A DNA stretch of 62,573 nucleotides from UMGS1696 sp964463375 (GCA_964463375.1 CAYXBQ010000012.1:1-62573); one strand, 5' to 3'. Positions 8,124 to 17,502 are shown, counted from the first letter of the stretch. Translations and numbers: made by a program. Notes: generated by a model not told the origin, from the letters alone.

Positions 8124-9224
8124 TTACTTATCGAAGCGATAGATGTCGCCGGTCTTGGCAGAGGTGTAGATACCTTCCAGGATCCGGGTCACGCAGAAGG
8201 CCTGTTCCGGACGAACGCAGGGGGTCTTGTCGTTGATGATGGCATTGATCCACTGACGAGCTTCCTTTACTTCCATGCTTTCGTTGGCACTGCCATCAAA
8301 GAAGGCAACACCACCGGCACTCAGGTCGGGCTTCATCACGTACTGTCTGCCGTTGCGCACGCCGTTGATGCGAACGCCATCCCACAGGTCACCACCGGCC
8401 TTGGTACCGCAAACGGAGGTAACAGCTTCCTTTACGTCCAGGGTGTTCAGTGCCCAGGAGGCTTCCAGGTTGATGGTAGCGCCGTTTTCCATGACGACCA
8501 TACCGAATGCGCAGTCTTCTACGGTGAACTTGGCAGGATCCCAGTTGCCCCAGGGGTTACCGGTATCGGTGTCGTTGTTCAGCTTGTGGTAGGTGGTGCC
8601 CAGGCAGTATGCGGGCTTGTAGTTATCCATGATCCACAGGGTCAGGTCCAGTGCGTGGGTCCCGATGTCGATCAGAGGACCGCCACCCTGTTCGTATTCG
8701 TTCAGGAACACGCCCCAGGTAGGCACGCCGCGACGACGGATGGCCGTAGCCTTGGCATAGTAGATATCCCCAAAGGTACCGGCTTCTGCTTCGGCCTTCA
8801 GGAACTGAGAATCGCTTCTCTGACGGGTCTGGTAGCCGATGGTCAGCTTCTTACCGCTTCTCTTAGCAGCGTCCAGCATCTTCTGGGCTTCTACAGAGTT
8901 GATAGCCATGGGCTTTTCGCACATAACGTGCTTACCGGCATCCAGCGCATCCACGGTGATAAAGCTGTGGGCCCGGTTGGGAGTCAGCACGTGTACCACG
9001 TCGATGGTCTTGTCCTCCAGCAGCTTCTTGTAATCTTCATATACAGCAGCATCCGGTGTGCCGTAATCCCGGGCAGCCTTTTGGGCTCTTTCCACAATGA
9101 TGTCGCAGAAAGCAACCATTTCCACCTGGGCGATCTTGGACAGAGCGGGCATATGCTTACCGTTGGCAATACCGCCGCAGCCGATGATCCCGACGCGCAC
9201 TTTCTCGTTTGCACCAATAGACAT
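8124..9224 (-). CDS. Gfo/Idh/MocA family NAD(P)-dependent oxidoreductase, copy 2
   Basis: A 366-residue paralogue of the next gene, with the same VGIIGCGGIANGKH nucleotide fold, CEKPMAINS and IDIGTHALDL motifs. The two copies differ mainly at the N-terminus (SKIAQVEM versus RNVPEAEM) and near the C-terminus (SANESMEVKEARQWINAI versus SGDDPATREARQWIRAV). The middle is nearly unchanged at both protein and DNA level, which points to a tandem duplication with later homogenisation. It is the promoter-proximal gene of the operon. The start MSIGANEKVRV follows an AGGTG ribosome site. Confidence 0.87.
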   Translation of the reverse strand: MSIGANEKVRVGIIGCGGIANGKHMPALSKIAQVEMVAFCDIIVERAQKAARDYGTPDAAVYEDYKKLLEDKTIDVVHVLTPNRAHSFITVDALDAGKHVMCEKPMAINSVEAQKMLDAAKRSGKKLTIGYQTRQRSDSQFLKAEAEAGTFGDIYYAKATAIRRRGVPTWGVFLNEYEQGGGPLIDIGTHALDLTLWIMDNYKPAYCLGTTYHKLNNDTDTGNPWGNWDPAKFTVEDCAFGMVVMENGATINLEASWALNTLDVKEAVTSVCGTKAGGDLWDGVRINGVRNGRQYVMKPDLSAGGVAFFDGSANESMEVKEARQWINAIINDKTPCVRPEQAFCVTRILEGIYTSAKTGDIYRFDK

Positions 9225-9322
9225 AATTTTTGCACCTCACGTGTTTTTCATGCAGTGTTTTGGGTTCCGGCAAAGGTCACATGTCCCCGCCGGCAGGTCA
9301 CAAAACGCCACAATGTACCTAT

Positions 9323-9351
9323 ATCATAAATGATTTCCGGGCAGATTGCAA
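9323..9351 (-). promoter_or_regulatory. Sigma-A promoter of the dehydrogenase-isomerase operon
   Basis: Minus strand TTGCAA (9346-9351), 17 bp, TATGAT (9323-9328), about 100 bp upstream of the start at 9224. The remaining 9225-9464 stretch shows no other clear signal apart from A/T-rich sequence. Confidence 0.5.
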
Positions 9352-9464
9352 GAGGATGGTGTGAATTTTCTCCCGTTTTTTCACTTTTGTAGGATCGCAC
9401 AACTTTTCATGCCGTTTTTTGTGGATCCTGCCATATCACTTCGTATATAGCTGTCCTATCTCGA

Positions 9465-10925
9465 TCAGGATTCCTCCTGTACGGCGGCATACAGATCCTC
9501 GTAATTCTTGTTTACGACCTTCTCTATGCTCTTCCAATAGGAGGCAAGGTCGGTGGATTTGCTCACCATCAGCTTGGGCAGCGTCCAGGTGCAGCCCTTC
9601 CACGCGTCGAAGATGTAGCCGAAGTCGTAGACGATGCTGTCGAAAATGATGTCCATCATCTCGGTGGATTCCGTATCCCGCACGAATTTGGTACCCAGTG
9701 CCACGTCATAGTACGCCGGGATGCAGTACTTGTAGGTATAGGCCGCCATGGCCTCCACGATCACGCCCGTCCGCTCCACATCTCCGGCCGTCACCGGGAT
9801 ACATAACATGCCGTTCCAGGCATCCACGTGGGTGGCGTAATAGCCCTGGTCCTCGTCCCACATGGGATAGGGGACAAGCCCAATGTCCAGCTCCGATTCC
9901 CGCAGCGTTGCCAGATCGCCTACACTGCCGCCACAGAACATGACACGTCCTTCCGCAAAGGCAGGCTGTCCCACCGTTCCTTGGGTGGCATAGGAGTCAA
10001 AGATGCAGGCGCCGCTTTCGTGGGACAGGTAATACATCCCTTCCACCAGAGACAGCATTTTGTCGTTGTAGGTATTGGGCACCGGCTTGCCGTTGTCATC
10101 GATCAGCACCGACAGGATCCCGGAGGAATACATGAAGTTCAGTGTCATGTTGTCGTTGTTGTAGGTGATGCCGTATTGGTCGCTGTCCGGGGTCATGGTG
10201 CCGTCGCCGTTTAGGTCCGTGGTCACGGTGGTCGCCATTTCCGTCAGCTTATCAAAGGTCCAGCGCTTTTCCTTCACCAGATCGTACGGATTCTCGAAGC
10301 TATAGTCGTCCACGTAGGCCTTGTTCACGAACATGGCAAAGGGCGTGGGCATGGTGATGTAGCCGGCGATATAGTACTGCTTGCCCATGATGTTGATGGT
10401 CTCGTTGATCCGCTGGTTCCACCAGGGCTTTTCATAGTTGATGTAGGGCACCTCGTTCCAGTCCAGTATCATATGGGAGGTGATAAAGCCGGGACCGCTG
10501 GTGATCTGGTGGGGGATGGCAATATCGTAGGCATCGTCCCCTGCTGTCACCGCCGCACGCAGCTCCTTATCCAGCTCCGCGATCCCGGCAGAGGCAACCG
10601 ATTTGATCGTGGCGTTGAACCGGTCGGAAATATGCACCTGCCGGTCATACTTAGAGTCGTCCACCACGTCCCCGGTCAGCTCCTCTACTTCATAGCCTTT
10701 CGGGCTGTAGGTCAGGATCCGGAATTCGTATCCACCAAAGTCCTTCTCCGGCAGATCATCGGGGATGGCCAGCCGTGCCTCCATTTCATCGGTCTCGGCC
10801 TCCGTCTCTACGGTATCTCCCGTGGTCTCCGTTTCTACCGCACTACCCGCATCACCACAGGCAAACAGAGAGGAAGTCAGCAGCATTGCCAAAAACAGGC
10901 ATATGATTTTGTGCATATTTTTCAT
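9465..10925 (-). CDS. Extracellular solute-binding-type lipoprotein
   Basis: A 486-residue secreted lipoprotein from the ATG at 10925, which has GAAGGA upstream; an earlier start at 10994 would add 23 charged residues before the signal peptide and is rejected. The signal is MKNMHKIICLFLAMLLTSSLFAC with the lipidated cysteine at residue 23, followed by a Thr/Glu-rich linker. The mature part resembles family 1 sugar-binding proteins, with DYSFENPYDLVKEKRWTFDKL in the middle, an EF-hand-like loop DLNGDGTMTPDSD, and the C-terminal PAYYDVALGTKF..D..MMDIIFD motif. Three further family members lie at 27801, 29283 and 36745. No ABC permease genes are adjacent. Confidence 0.82.
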   Translation of the reverse strand: MKNMHKIICLFLAMLLTSSLFACGDAGSAVETETTGDTVETEAETDEMEARLAIPDDLPEKDFGGYEFRILTYSPKGYEVEELTGDVVDDSKYDRQVHISDRFNATIKSVASAGIAELDKELRAAVTAGDDAYDIAIPHQITSGPGFITSHMILDWNEVPYINYEKPWWNQRINETINIMGKQYYIAGYITMPTPFAMFVNKAYVDDYSFENPYDLVKEKRWTFDKLTEMATTVTTDLNGDGTMTPDSDQYGITYNNDNMTLNFMYSSGILSVLIDDNGKPVPNTYNDKMLSLVEGMYYLSHESGACIFDSYATQGTVGQPAFAEGRVMFCGGSVGDLATLRESELDIGLVPYPMWDEDQGYYATHVDAWNGMLCIPVTAGDVERTGVIVEAMAAYTYKYCIPAYYDVALGTKFVRDTESTEMMDIIFDSIVYDFGYIFDAWKGCTWTLPKLMVSKSTDLASYWKSIEKVVNKNYEDLYAAVQEES

Positions 10926-11043
10926 TTTCCAGATTCCTTCCCGCATTTCTTTGTTGGATTTGTCTTTATTATACCACAATATCCCGGGTTTCACATGGAC
11001 TTTTCGTGAATATTTTGTATTGATTTTGTGTCTTTACACAGGC

Positions 11044-11082
11044 AAAAAACAAGCACTCTCCGAACCGTTCGAAAAGTGCTTG
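11044..11082 (-). terminator. Intrinsic terminator of the rnf operon
   Basis: Stem CAAGCACT (11050-11057) with AGTGCTTG (11075-11082), followed on the minus strand by TTTTTT (11044-11049). It lies 8 bp after the rnfB stop. Confidence 0.8.
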
Positions 11083-11089
11083 CAGTATA

Positions 11090-11947
11090 TTATTCTTTGT
11101 CCAAAAGTGCCTCTTCCGGGATCCGGGTGATGACCAGACCCAGCTTGCCCTGTGTCTCGCCGGACCAGATGATCTTTCGGGGGCATTTGTCCACGCATTT
11201 GTCGCAGCCGGTACATTTGCTGTAGTCGATGGCTGCCACACGGTCGGCAATGGTGATGGCGGTTTCCGGGCAGTTCCGGGCGCACAGTCCGCAGCCAATG
11301 CAGCCTACGTCGCAGTACTTGCGTACCTTTTTGCCGCTTTCCTCGGCTTTGCAGCCCACCCAGTGGCGTGCATCGAAGGGGATGAGCTGGATGATGCCAC
11401 GGGGACATGCATGGGTACACACGCCACAGCCGATACACTTGGTGTAGTCCACGGCCGCCACGCCCATTTCCACATGGATCGCAGCTACCGGACAGACCGC
11501 CACGCAGGTGCCCAGGCCGATACAGCCGTTTTGGCAGATCTTGTCGCTGCCACCGATCTTGGAGGCCGCCACGCAGTCCGGGACACCCTCGTAGATGTAT
11601 TTCTTTTTGGCAAATTCAGAAGTGCCGGAGCACATGACCTGCGCCCGCATCTTCACCATGCCGCCCACCTCTACGCCCATGATGGTACCGATCTTGGCAG
11701 CGACCTCTGCGCCACCGACCGAACAGCCCGTGGGAGCGGCCTCACCATCGGACACTGCCTGGGCAAAGGCCGCACAGCCTGTGTAGCCGCAGCCGCCGCA
11801 GTTGGCACCCGGTAGGCAGGTCAGGATCTCTTCGGCTCTTTCGTCCTTTTTCACGGCAAAGATCCGGGAAGCAAAGGCAAGCAGTCCGCCCATGGCAGCA
11901 CCCAGCACCATAAAGATCAGCACCGGATACAGAATGGTCTCTATCAT
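11090..11947 (-). CDS. rnfB: Rnf complex iron-sulfur subunit RnfB
   Basis: A 285-residue subunit that accepts electrons from ferredoxin in the Rnf ferredoxin:NAD+ oxidoreductase. Residues 1-25 are a membrane anchor. CLPGANCGGCGYTGC starting near residue 44 is the hallmark RnfB cluster site. Four ferredoxin-like cysteine sets follow: CQNGCIGLGTCVAVCP, CIGCGVCTHACP, CDVGCIGCGLCARNCP and CTGCDKCVDKCP. This matches the multi-cluster clostridial form, longer than the proteobacterial protein. It is the last gene of the operon, 20 bp after rnfA, and is followed by a terminator. Confidence 0.95.
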   Translation of the reverse strand: MIETILYPVLIFMVLGAAMGGLLAFASRIFAVKKDERAEEILTCLPGANCGGCGYTGCAAFAQAVSDGEAAPTGCSVGGAEVAAKIGTIMGVEVGGMVKMRAQVMCSGTSEFAKKKYIYEGVPDCVAASKIGGSDKICQNGCIGLGTCVAVCPVAAIHVEMGVAAVDYTKCIGCGVCTHACPRGIIQLIPFDARHWVGCKAEESGKKVRKYCDVGCIGCGLCARNCPETAITIADRVAAIDYSKCTGCDKCVDKCPRKIIWSGETQGKLGLVITRIPEEALLDKE

Positions 11948-11967
11948 ATGTCACACCTGTCCTTTCC

Positions 11968-12552
11968 TTACCGTGTAAAGCTCATGCCGGCAAATCCGGA
12001 AAACGCCATGGCGGCCAGAGATGCGGCGATCAGCAGAATGGGATAGCCTTGGAAGGACTTGGGCGGATCTGCCAGCACCAGTCGCTCACGTACCCCGGCA
12101 AACACCACGATGGCCATGGTAAAGCCCAGTGCCGCCGAGAAGCCGAACACCACGCTCTCGATAAAGTTGTAGCCCTCCTGGATGTTCACCAGCGCCGACC
12201 CCAGCACCGCACAGTTGGTGGTGATCAGGGGCAGATAGATCCCCAATGCGCTGTACAGAGACGGCATATTCTTTCGCAGGAACATTTCGATAAACTGCAC
12301 AAGCGAAGCGATCACCAGAATAAAGGCGATGGTCTTTAGGTATTCCAGCTGTAGGGGCTCTAAGAGCAGGTAGTACACTGCCCAGGTGGCCGCAGAGGAT
12401 ATGGTCATGACAAAGGTCACAGCCATGCCCATGCCCAATGCGGTAGAAGGCTTATCGGACACGCCCAGGAAGGGACAGATGCCGTAGAATTTGGAGAAAA
12501 TAAAGTTTTCCGTCAGGATGGCGGCAAACATGATCATAAAGATCTCACCCAT
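11968..12552 (-). CDS. rnfA: Rnf complex membrane subunit RnfA
   Basis: A 194-residue polytopic membrane protein with the family start GEIFMIMFAAILTENFIFSKFYGICPFLGVS. RnfA and RnfE are homologous, oppositely oriented subunits that hold a buried iron-sulfur centre through conserved cysteines such as the one in FYGICPFLG. The start is taken at the ATG at 12552 because AAAGGAG lies 7 bases upstream; an upstream start at 12585 would add only a lysine-rich leader within rnfE. The start overlaps the rnfE stop by 8 bp, so the two are translationally coupled. Confidence 0.94.
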   Translation of the reverse strand: MGEIFMIMFAAILTENFIFSKFYGICPFLGVSDKPSTALGMGMAVTFVMTISSAATWAVYYLLLEPLQLEYLKTIAFILVIASLVQFIEMFLRKNMPSLYSALGIYLPLITTNCAVLGSALVNIQEGYNFIESVVFGFSAALGFTMAIVVFAGVRERLVLADPPKSFQGYPILLIAASLAAMAFSGFAGMSFTR

Positions 12553-13375
12553 TGCCTTCTCCTTTCTCTTCTTTGTTTTCTTCATTGTCTTGATTTTCTT
12601 CGTCGATCATTTCATCCAGCGCCACCGGGATCTCGCCGGTCTCCATAAGCGCCGCTTTCTTGACCACACGACCGGTCTCCGGATCCTTGACCAGCGTCTT
12701 ATGGTACCCGGCCTCCAGCGCATCCATTTCCAGATCCCGGATCCGCTTTCGTTCCAGAGAGGTGGCGGTCAGCTTTTGCACCAGTGCGATCAGGAAGCCT
12801 AAAGTCAGGAAGGCACCGGAGGGCAACAGGAAAATGGTGATGGGCGTGAACCATGCGCCAAAGATGGCAATACCGCCGGTGCCGTCTGCGGAGGCAAACA
12901 GCATACCAGAGCCCAGCAGCTCACGGACTGCGGCAATGCAGGTCAGCGCACAGGTGAAGCCAAGGCCGGTGGCAAATCCGTCTACCACAGAGGGCAGCGG
13001 CGGATTCTTAGAGGCAAAGGCTTCGGCACGGGCCAAGATGATACAGTTCACCACGATCAGGGGGATGAACAGGCCCAGCGCCGCATCGATGGAGGGGAAA
13101 AACGCCTTGATGACCAGCTCCACCGCCGTCACAAAGCCGGAAATGATCACGATAAAGGAGGCGATCCGGATCTGTGCGGGGATCAGCTTACGCACAAGGG
13201 AGATAAACAGGTTGGAGCACATGAGCACCACCATGACCGCCACGCCCATGCCCAGTGCATTGGTCACGGAGGTGGTGGTCGCCAGCGTCGGGCACATACC
13301 CAGCAGCTGCACAAAGGTGGGGTTGTTGGTCAGTGCGCCCTCTTTGAAAATGGACAAATACGTATTCTTTTTCAT
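12545..13375 (-). CDS. rnfE: Rnf complex membrane subunit RnfE
   Basis: A 276-residue protein; residues 1-210 are the polytopic RnfE domain (FKEGALTNNPTFVQLLGMCPTLA at the N-terminus with the conserved cysteine, then six hydrophobic helices). The C-terminal ~65 residues form a charged cytoplasmic tail (EENQDNEENKEEKGEGNG) longer than in standard RnfE proteins of about 200-230 residues. It works with RnfA, RnfD, RnfG, RnfB and RnfC in coupling ferredoxin oxidation to Na+ or H+ export. It begins 17 bp after the rnfG stop. Confidence 0.94.
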   Translation of the reverse strand: MKKNTYLSIFKEGALTNNPTFVQLLGMCPTLATTTSVTNALGMGVAVMVVLMCSNLFISLVRKLIPAQIRIASFIVIISGFVTAVELVIKAFFPSIDAALGLFIPLIVVNCIILARAEAFASKNPPLPSVVDGFATGLGFTCALTCIAAVRELLGSGMLFASADGTGGIAIFGAWFTPITIFLLPSGAFLTLGFLIALVQKLTATSLERKRIRDLEMDALEAGYHKTLVKDPETGRVVKKAALMETGEIPVALDEMIDEENQDNEENKEEKGEGNG

Positions 13376-13392
13376 ATAGATTTGCCCCTTTC

Positions 13393-14970
13393 TCAGTGTC
13401 GGATCGGGAACTTATTCCCGGTCGTGGTCTCTTTTTCGGTTTCCGGTTCCGTCTCAGGCTCGGTTTCGGGTTCCGTCTCGGGTTCCGTCTCGGGTTCCGT
13501 CTCAGGCTCGGTCTCCAGCTCAGTCTCAGGTTCTGTTTCCGGCATAGTTTCCGGTGCAGTTTCCGGCATAGTTTCCGGCTCAGTCTCAGGTTCTGTTTCC
13601 GGTGCAGTTTCCGGCTCGGTTTCCGGTGCAGTCTCAGGCTGCGTTTCCGGTGCAGTTTCCGGCTGGGTTTCCGGTACAGTTTCAGGCGGTGTCGTTTCCG
13701 GTGCTTGTGTTTCCGGCGGATTCGTTTCGGGAGCAGGCGTTTCCGGAATCGTCACCTGTACAGGCGGGATGGTCTCAGGTGCCTTGGTCTCGGGAGCCTT
13801 TGTCTCAGGTGCTTTTGTCTCCGGCGGATTCGTTTCGGGAGCCTTGGTCTCGGTTTCCGGCTCGGTCTCCGTTTCCACGGTGGTCTCGGTCTCCGTCTCT
13901 ACGACCGGTTCGGTTTCCGTTTCCACAGGCTGTGTCTCGATCGGCTCGGTTTCCACAGGCTCCGTCTCGATCTCGATCGGCTTTGTCTCCACAGGCTTTG
14001 TGCCGTCCAGAGATACCTCCAGCGCCAGTGCCATGTTCACCCCGTCGGTCACGCCACGGGAGCTGTAGGTGGCACCGGTGATGCCGTCTACGTTTTCGCC
14101 CACCGTCAGCGTACCGGTCTTGCCGATGAACTGGTCAAGGAAGGTGTCGCTCTTGGTCTTGGTGCCGATACCGGAGGTCTCGCTCATGTCCACGATCTGC
14201 ACACCGACCACCTGCCCGGCTGCATCTACGCCCACCATCATGGAAATATCATCTACATATCCCATGGGGGTCACAGCGGCGCAGTAGCCCAGCACCGTGT
14301 CGTTCTGGTACACCAGCCACACATTGTCGCTTTCGGCATAGGGAACGACCTCCGTGCCTTCCGTGAAGATTCGCAGAATGGCTTCGGACTGCTTCTTTTC
14401 GGCATTCTCTGCGATCACATCCTTGGTCATCGCATTGACAGCGGACAGCAACAGTGCCACGATCCCGCAGATCACCATCAGCGTCACTACGATCCGCACA
14501 GGTCCGGCGGTTTTGGTGGGATCCTCCGTGGGCTCGTCCTCCGCAGGCACAGGTGCATCTGCCTCGGACACAGGCACATCCGGCTCCGGCACGTCTTCCG
14601 TACCCTCGGCCACCGGATCTGTGACAAAGTCCATTTCTTCCGCAGACTTCTTGTGCTTCTTTTTATCCCGCTTCTGTTTTTTCGCCGGTGCAGCTTCCGG
14701 AACAATTTCTTCCTCTGCCGGTGCAAACTGGTTCATGTCCACCTGGGCAGCGTCGTCCGCAGTGGAGCTCTCGACCGGTTCGCTTTCGCCAAAATCCAGC
14801 TCTGCCAAAGCATCCGACGTTTCCACAGATTCTGCCGGGTTTTCCACAGGTTCGTCGGCACGCATCAGTGCATCCAGATCGGGGAGAGCCGTTTCCGGTG
14901 CCTTTTGCTCCACTGTCTCCGGCTTCGGCACAGCGGGGGTCGGCTTTTTCTTATTTTTATTTTTTCCCAT
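13393..14970 (-). CDS. rnfG: Rnf complex flavin subunit RnfG with long acidic repeat tail
   Basis: A 525-residue protein, more than twice the usual RnfG length of about 180-220. Layout: residues 1-156, an acidic/basic low-complexity cytoplasmic extension; 157-180, one membrane helix; about 185-318, the FMN-binding domain with GITGATYSSRG, where Thr301 is the expected covalent FMN attachment site; and about 326-519, a Pro-Glu-Thr tail built of PET/ETE/PETEPE repeats that would lie outside the membrane with the FMN domain. The ATG at 14970 is chosen because GGAGGAA precedes it; an upstream TTG is in the same frame. It overlaps the rnfD end by 14 bp. Confidence 0.92.
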   Translation of the reverse strand: MGKNKNKKKPTPAVPKPETVEQKAPETALPDLDALMRADEPVENPAESVETSDALAELDFGESEPVESSTADDAAQVDMNQFAPAEEEIVPEAAPAKKQKRDKKKHKKSAEEMDFVTDPVAEGTEDVPEPDVPVSEADAPVPAEDEPTEDPTKTAGPVRIVVTLMVICGIVALLLSAVNAMTKDVIAENAEKKQSEAILRIFTEGTEVVPYAESDNVWLVYQNDTVLGYCAAVTPMGYVDDISMMVGVDAAGQVVGVQIVDMSETSGIGTKTKSDTFLDQFIGKTGTLTVGENVDGITGATYSSRGVTDGVNMALALEVSLDGTKPVETKPIEIETEPVETEPIETQPVETETEPVVETETETTVETETEPETETKAPETNPPETKAPETKAPETKAPETIPPVQVTIPETPAPETNPPETQAPETTPPETVPETQPETAPETQPETAPETEPETAPETEPETEPETMPETAPETMPETEPETELETEPETEPETEPETEPETEPETEPETEKETTTGNKFPIRH

Positions 14971-16000
14971 TGGGTGTTCCTCCAAATCGCTTGGGCAGGG
15001 TCGCCTTATCGATGTACCATACCAAAAGGTTCATGATGAGGATCGCAAAGGATACCCCTTCCGGATAGCTGCCGAAATACCGGATCAGCACAGTCAGTGC
15101 GCCGCAGCCACAGCCGTACAGCAGCCGCCCACGCAGTGTGACCGGAGAGGTGGCATAGTCGGTGGCCATAAAGAAGGCACCTATCATCAGCCCGCCGGAA
15201 AACAGCTCCGACAGCATAAAGTCCATAGCCACGCCGCCGTACTGGGGGAAGACAAAGGTGAGCACGGCCACTGTCCCCAGATACGCCACCGGGATATGCC
15301 AGGTGATCACACGCCGGATCAACAGATAGATCCCACCGGCGATCAGCAGCAGAGAGGACACCTCCCCGATGCACCCGCCCATGTTGCTGCCTGTGATCAT
15401 GTCAAACAGGTTCACGTCCGGCAGTGCGCCGTTTTTCAGAGACGCAAGGGGCGTTGCGCCTGCCACCATGTCGCCCTCCGACAGCGTCATAGCCAGCGAA
15501 TCCACCTTGGTGCCGGCCGCCGGGAAGACGCTCATGACAGAGGCAAAGGAGGTGAACAAAAATACTCTTGCCGCCAATGCCGGGTTGACAAAATTCTTCC
15601 CGATGCCGCCGAACAGCTGCTTCACCACCACGATGGCAAAAAACGTCCCTACGATGGGCACCCATAGAGGCACCGACACCGGCAGGTTCATGCACAGCAG
15701 CATCCCCGTGACCACAGCAGACAGGTCTCGTATGGTCACAGGCTTTTTGAGAATCACCTGGGTAGCTGCCTCCCAGCCTATTGCACAGGCCACCGAGATC
15801 ACGCACAGTGCCAATGCCCGCAGGCCAAACACGTAGATCCCCCACAGCATGGCAGGACACAGCGCCACGATCACATCCAGCATAATGGACGTGATGTTCT
15901 CCGGTCCCCGGATATGGGGCGATGGCGATACCGTCAGCAGAGGCGGCATTTGTGCCTTCTTGTGTACCTCTGGCGGTGTTTTCATTTCATGAGTATCCAC
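14957..16000 (-). CDS. rnfD: Rnf complex membrane flavin subunit RnfD
   Basis: A 347-residue polytopic protein. SPSPHIRGPENITSIMLDVIVALCPAM is the family N-terminal signature, and VAGATPLASL carries the threonine that is covalently flavinylated in this NqrB/RnfD family. Hydrophobic helices fill residues 35-130 and 190-330. It conducts Na+ or H+ in the Rnf complex. The gene follows rnfC with 51 bp between them and overlaps rnfG by 14 bp. Confidence 0.95.
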   Translation of the reverse strand: MDTHEMKTPPEVHKKAQMPPLLTVSPSPHIRGPENITSIMLDVIVALCPAMLWGIYVFGLRALALCVISVACAIGWEAATQVILKKPVTIRDLSAVVTGMLLCMNLPVSVPLWVPIVGTFFAIVVVKQLFGGIGKNFVNPALAARVFLFTSFASVMSVFPAAGTKVDSLAMTLSEGDMVAGATPLASLKNGALPDVNLFDMITGSNMGGCIGEVSSLLLIAGGIYLLIRRVITWHIPVAYLGTVAVLTFVFPQYGGVAMDFMLSELFSGGLMIGAFFMATDYATSPVTLRGRLLYGCGCGALTVLIRYFGSYPEGVSFAILIMNLLVWYIDKATLPKRFGGTPNGKK

Positions 16001-16051
16001 AGTTCAATCCACCTTTGATTTTTGATTTGTATCGGGAAGGTACGCATCCTG

Positions 16052-17389
16052 TCACCGTTTGCCAAGGGCCGCTTTCCGGGCAGATTCCGCACGGATCATC
16101 GCCTTCGCGGTACGAATGTGCTGCACGATCTCTACGCCGCCGGGGCAGTTGTAGGAGCAGGAGCCGCATTCCACACAGCTCATGGCACCGTATTCCACCG
16201 ACCGCTCCCAATCCTTACGCATGGCGAACTGGGCGATATAAATGGGCATCAGGTGCATGGGACAATTTTGTACGCACTTCCCACAGCGGATGCACGACAC
16301 CGACGCATTCTTCGGCTTATCGAACCGCTCCGAGAACACCAAAATCGCACTGGTCCCCTTGACCACAGGCTGCTCCGGATCCCATAGCGCATTGCCCATC
16401 ATGGGACCGCCTAAGATGATCTTTTTGGGTGTCCGGGTCAGGCCGCCGCAGTGCTCGATCACATCCTGCACGGTGGTGCCGATGGGGATCAGCAGATTCT
16501 TCGGCCGCCGCACGCAGTCTCCGTCCACGGTGACGATCCGCTTGATAGAGGGCTGTCCATAGGCAAATGCCTTAAAGATGGCCGAGCAGGTCTCCGCATT
16601 GAACACCACGCAGCCCACGTCCGCCGGCAGCTTTCCGGTAGGCAGCTCTTGTCCGGTCAGGGCGTAGATCAGCTGCCGTTCGTCCCCTTGGGGATATTTG
16701 GTTTTCATGACCTTGACCTCGATCATGCTGCTTTCTGCCGTCAGCTCTTCCAGCTTGCCCACGGCATCTAACTTGTTGTCCTCTACAGCCAGCCAGGCCT
16801 TGTGTACGCCTAAGGCTTTTAGCAGGATCTTGGTACCATTGATGATGGACGCCGGGTTCTCCAGCATCAGGCGATGGTTGGCTGTGATAAACGGTTCGCA
16901 CTCGGCGCAGTTCACGATGATCGTGTCCACCTTGCCGATGGCCGAGCTGATCTTGGCGTGTGTGGGGAAGGTGGCGCCGCCCATACCGGTGATGCCTGCT
17001 TCCTTCACGATCTCGATGATCTGCTCCGCCGTTGCCTCCGATAGCTTGCCACGGAAGGGCTTGCAGTCGGGACAGGGTGTATCCAGACCGTCGTTTTCGA
17101 TGACCACAAAGCTGGTGTTCCCGGCTGCCAGCGGCTTATCCTCAATGGCCCGCACCACACCGGATACGCTGGCGTGTACGGCACAGCCCAGTCGCCCATC
17201 CGGGATCTCCCCGATTTTTTGTCCCATCGTCACCCGCTCGCCCACTTCCACCAGAGGAATGGCCGGTACGCCGATGTGCTGCCGCAGGGGGATGCGCACC
17301 AATGTCGGCTGTGCCATGATCTCGATCCGGCAGCGGCGGGTATTTTTATATTCTTCTACATGGATGCCGCCCTGAAAGGTGTATGCCAT
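16052..17389 (-). CDS. rnfC: Rnf complex NADH-binding subunit RnfC
   Basis: A 445-residue cytoplasmic subunit, homologous to NuoF, that binds FMN and NAD+ and receives electrons from the membrane part. It begins with the FQGGIHVEEYKN signature. GGATFPTHAKI and NCAECEPFI mark the FMN/NAD domain. Two ferredoxin-like cysteine sets lie in the C-terminal quarter: CIRCGKCVQNCP and CVECGSCSYNCP. The C-terminus is short, without the long repeat of proteobacterial RnfC. It is the first gene of the operon in the standard clostridial order C-D-G-E-A-B. Confidence 0.96.
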   Translation of the reverse strand: MAYTFQGGIHVEEYKNTRRCRIEIMAQPTLVRIPLRQHIGVPAIPLVEVGERVTMGQKIGEIPDGRLGCAVHASVSGVVRAIEDKPLAAGNTSFVVIENDGLDTPCPDCKPFRGKLSEATAEQIIEIVKEAGITGMGGATFPTHAKISSAIGKVDTIIVNCAECEPFITANHRLMLENPASIINGTKILLKALGVHKAWLAVEDNKLDAVGKLEELTAESSMIEVKVMKTKYPQGDERQLIYALTGQELPTGKLPADVGCVVFNAETCSAIFKAFAYGQPSIKRIVTVDGDCVRRPKNLLIPIGTTVQDVIEHCGGLTRTPKKIILGGPMMGNALWDPEQPVVKGTSAILVFSERFDKPKNASVSCIRCGKCVQNCPMHLMPIYIAQFAMRKDWERSVEYGAMSCVECGSCSYNCPGGVEIVQHIRTAKAMIRAESARKAALGKR

Positions 17390-17502
17390 GTTCTCACCTC
17401 GAATTCCCGGAGCTGTGCTTTTCTCATTGGTATTTCTTGCCGCTCGTAGGCTGCAAATATGTTCCGGAGAAAGTGCCCCGCATTTTGTTACGATACGTAG
17501 TC

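Noticed and set aside
13440..13930. CRISPR-like or minisatellite array
   Set aside because: The repeats have no regular spacers and translate into the PET tail of RnfG.
13396..15036. A 546-residue plus-strand frame full of Arg/Phe/Gly opposite rnfG
   Set aside because: It is the mirror of the Pro-Glu-Thr repeat codons of rnfG and shows no domain; the minus-strand gene has FMN and membrane motifs.
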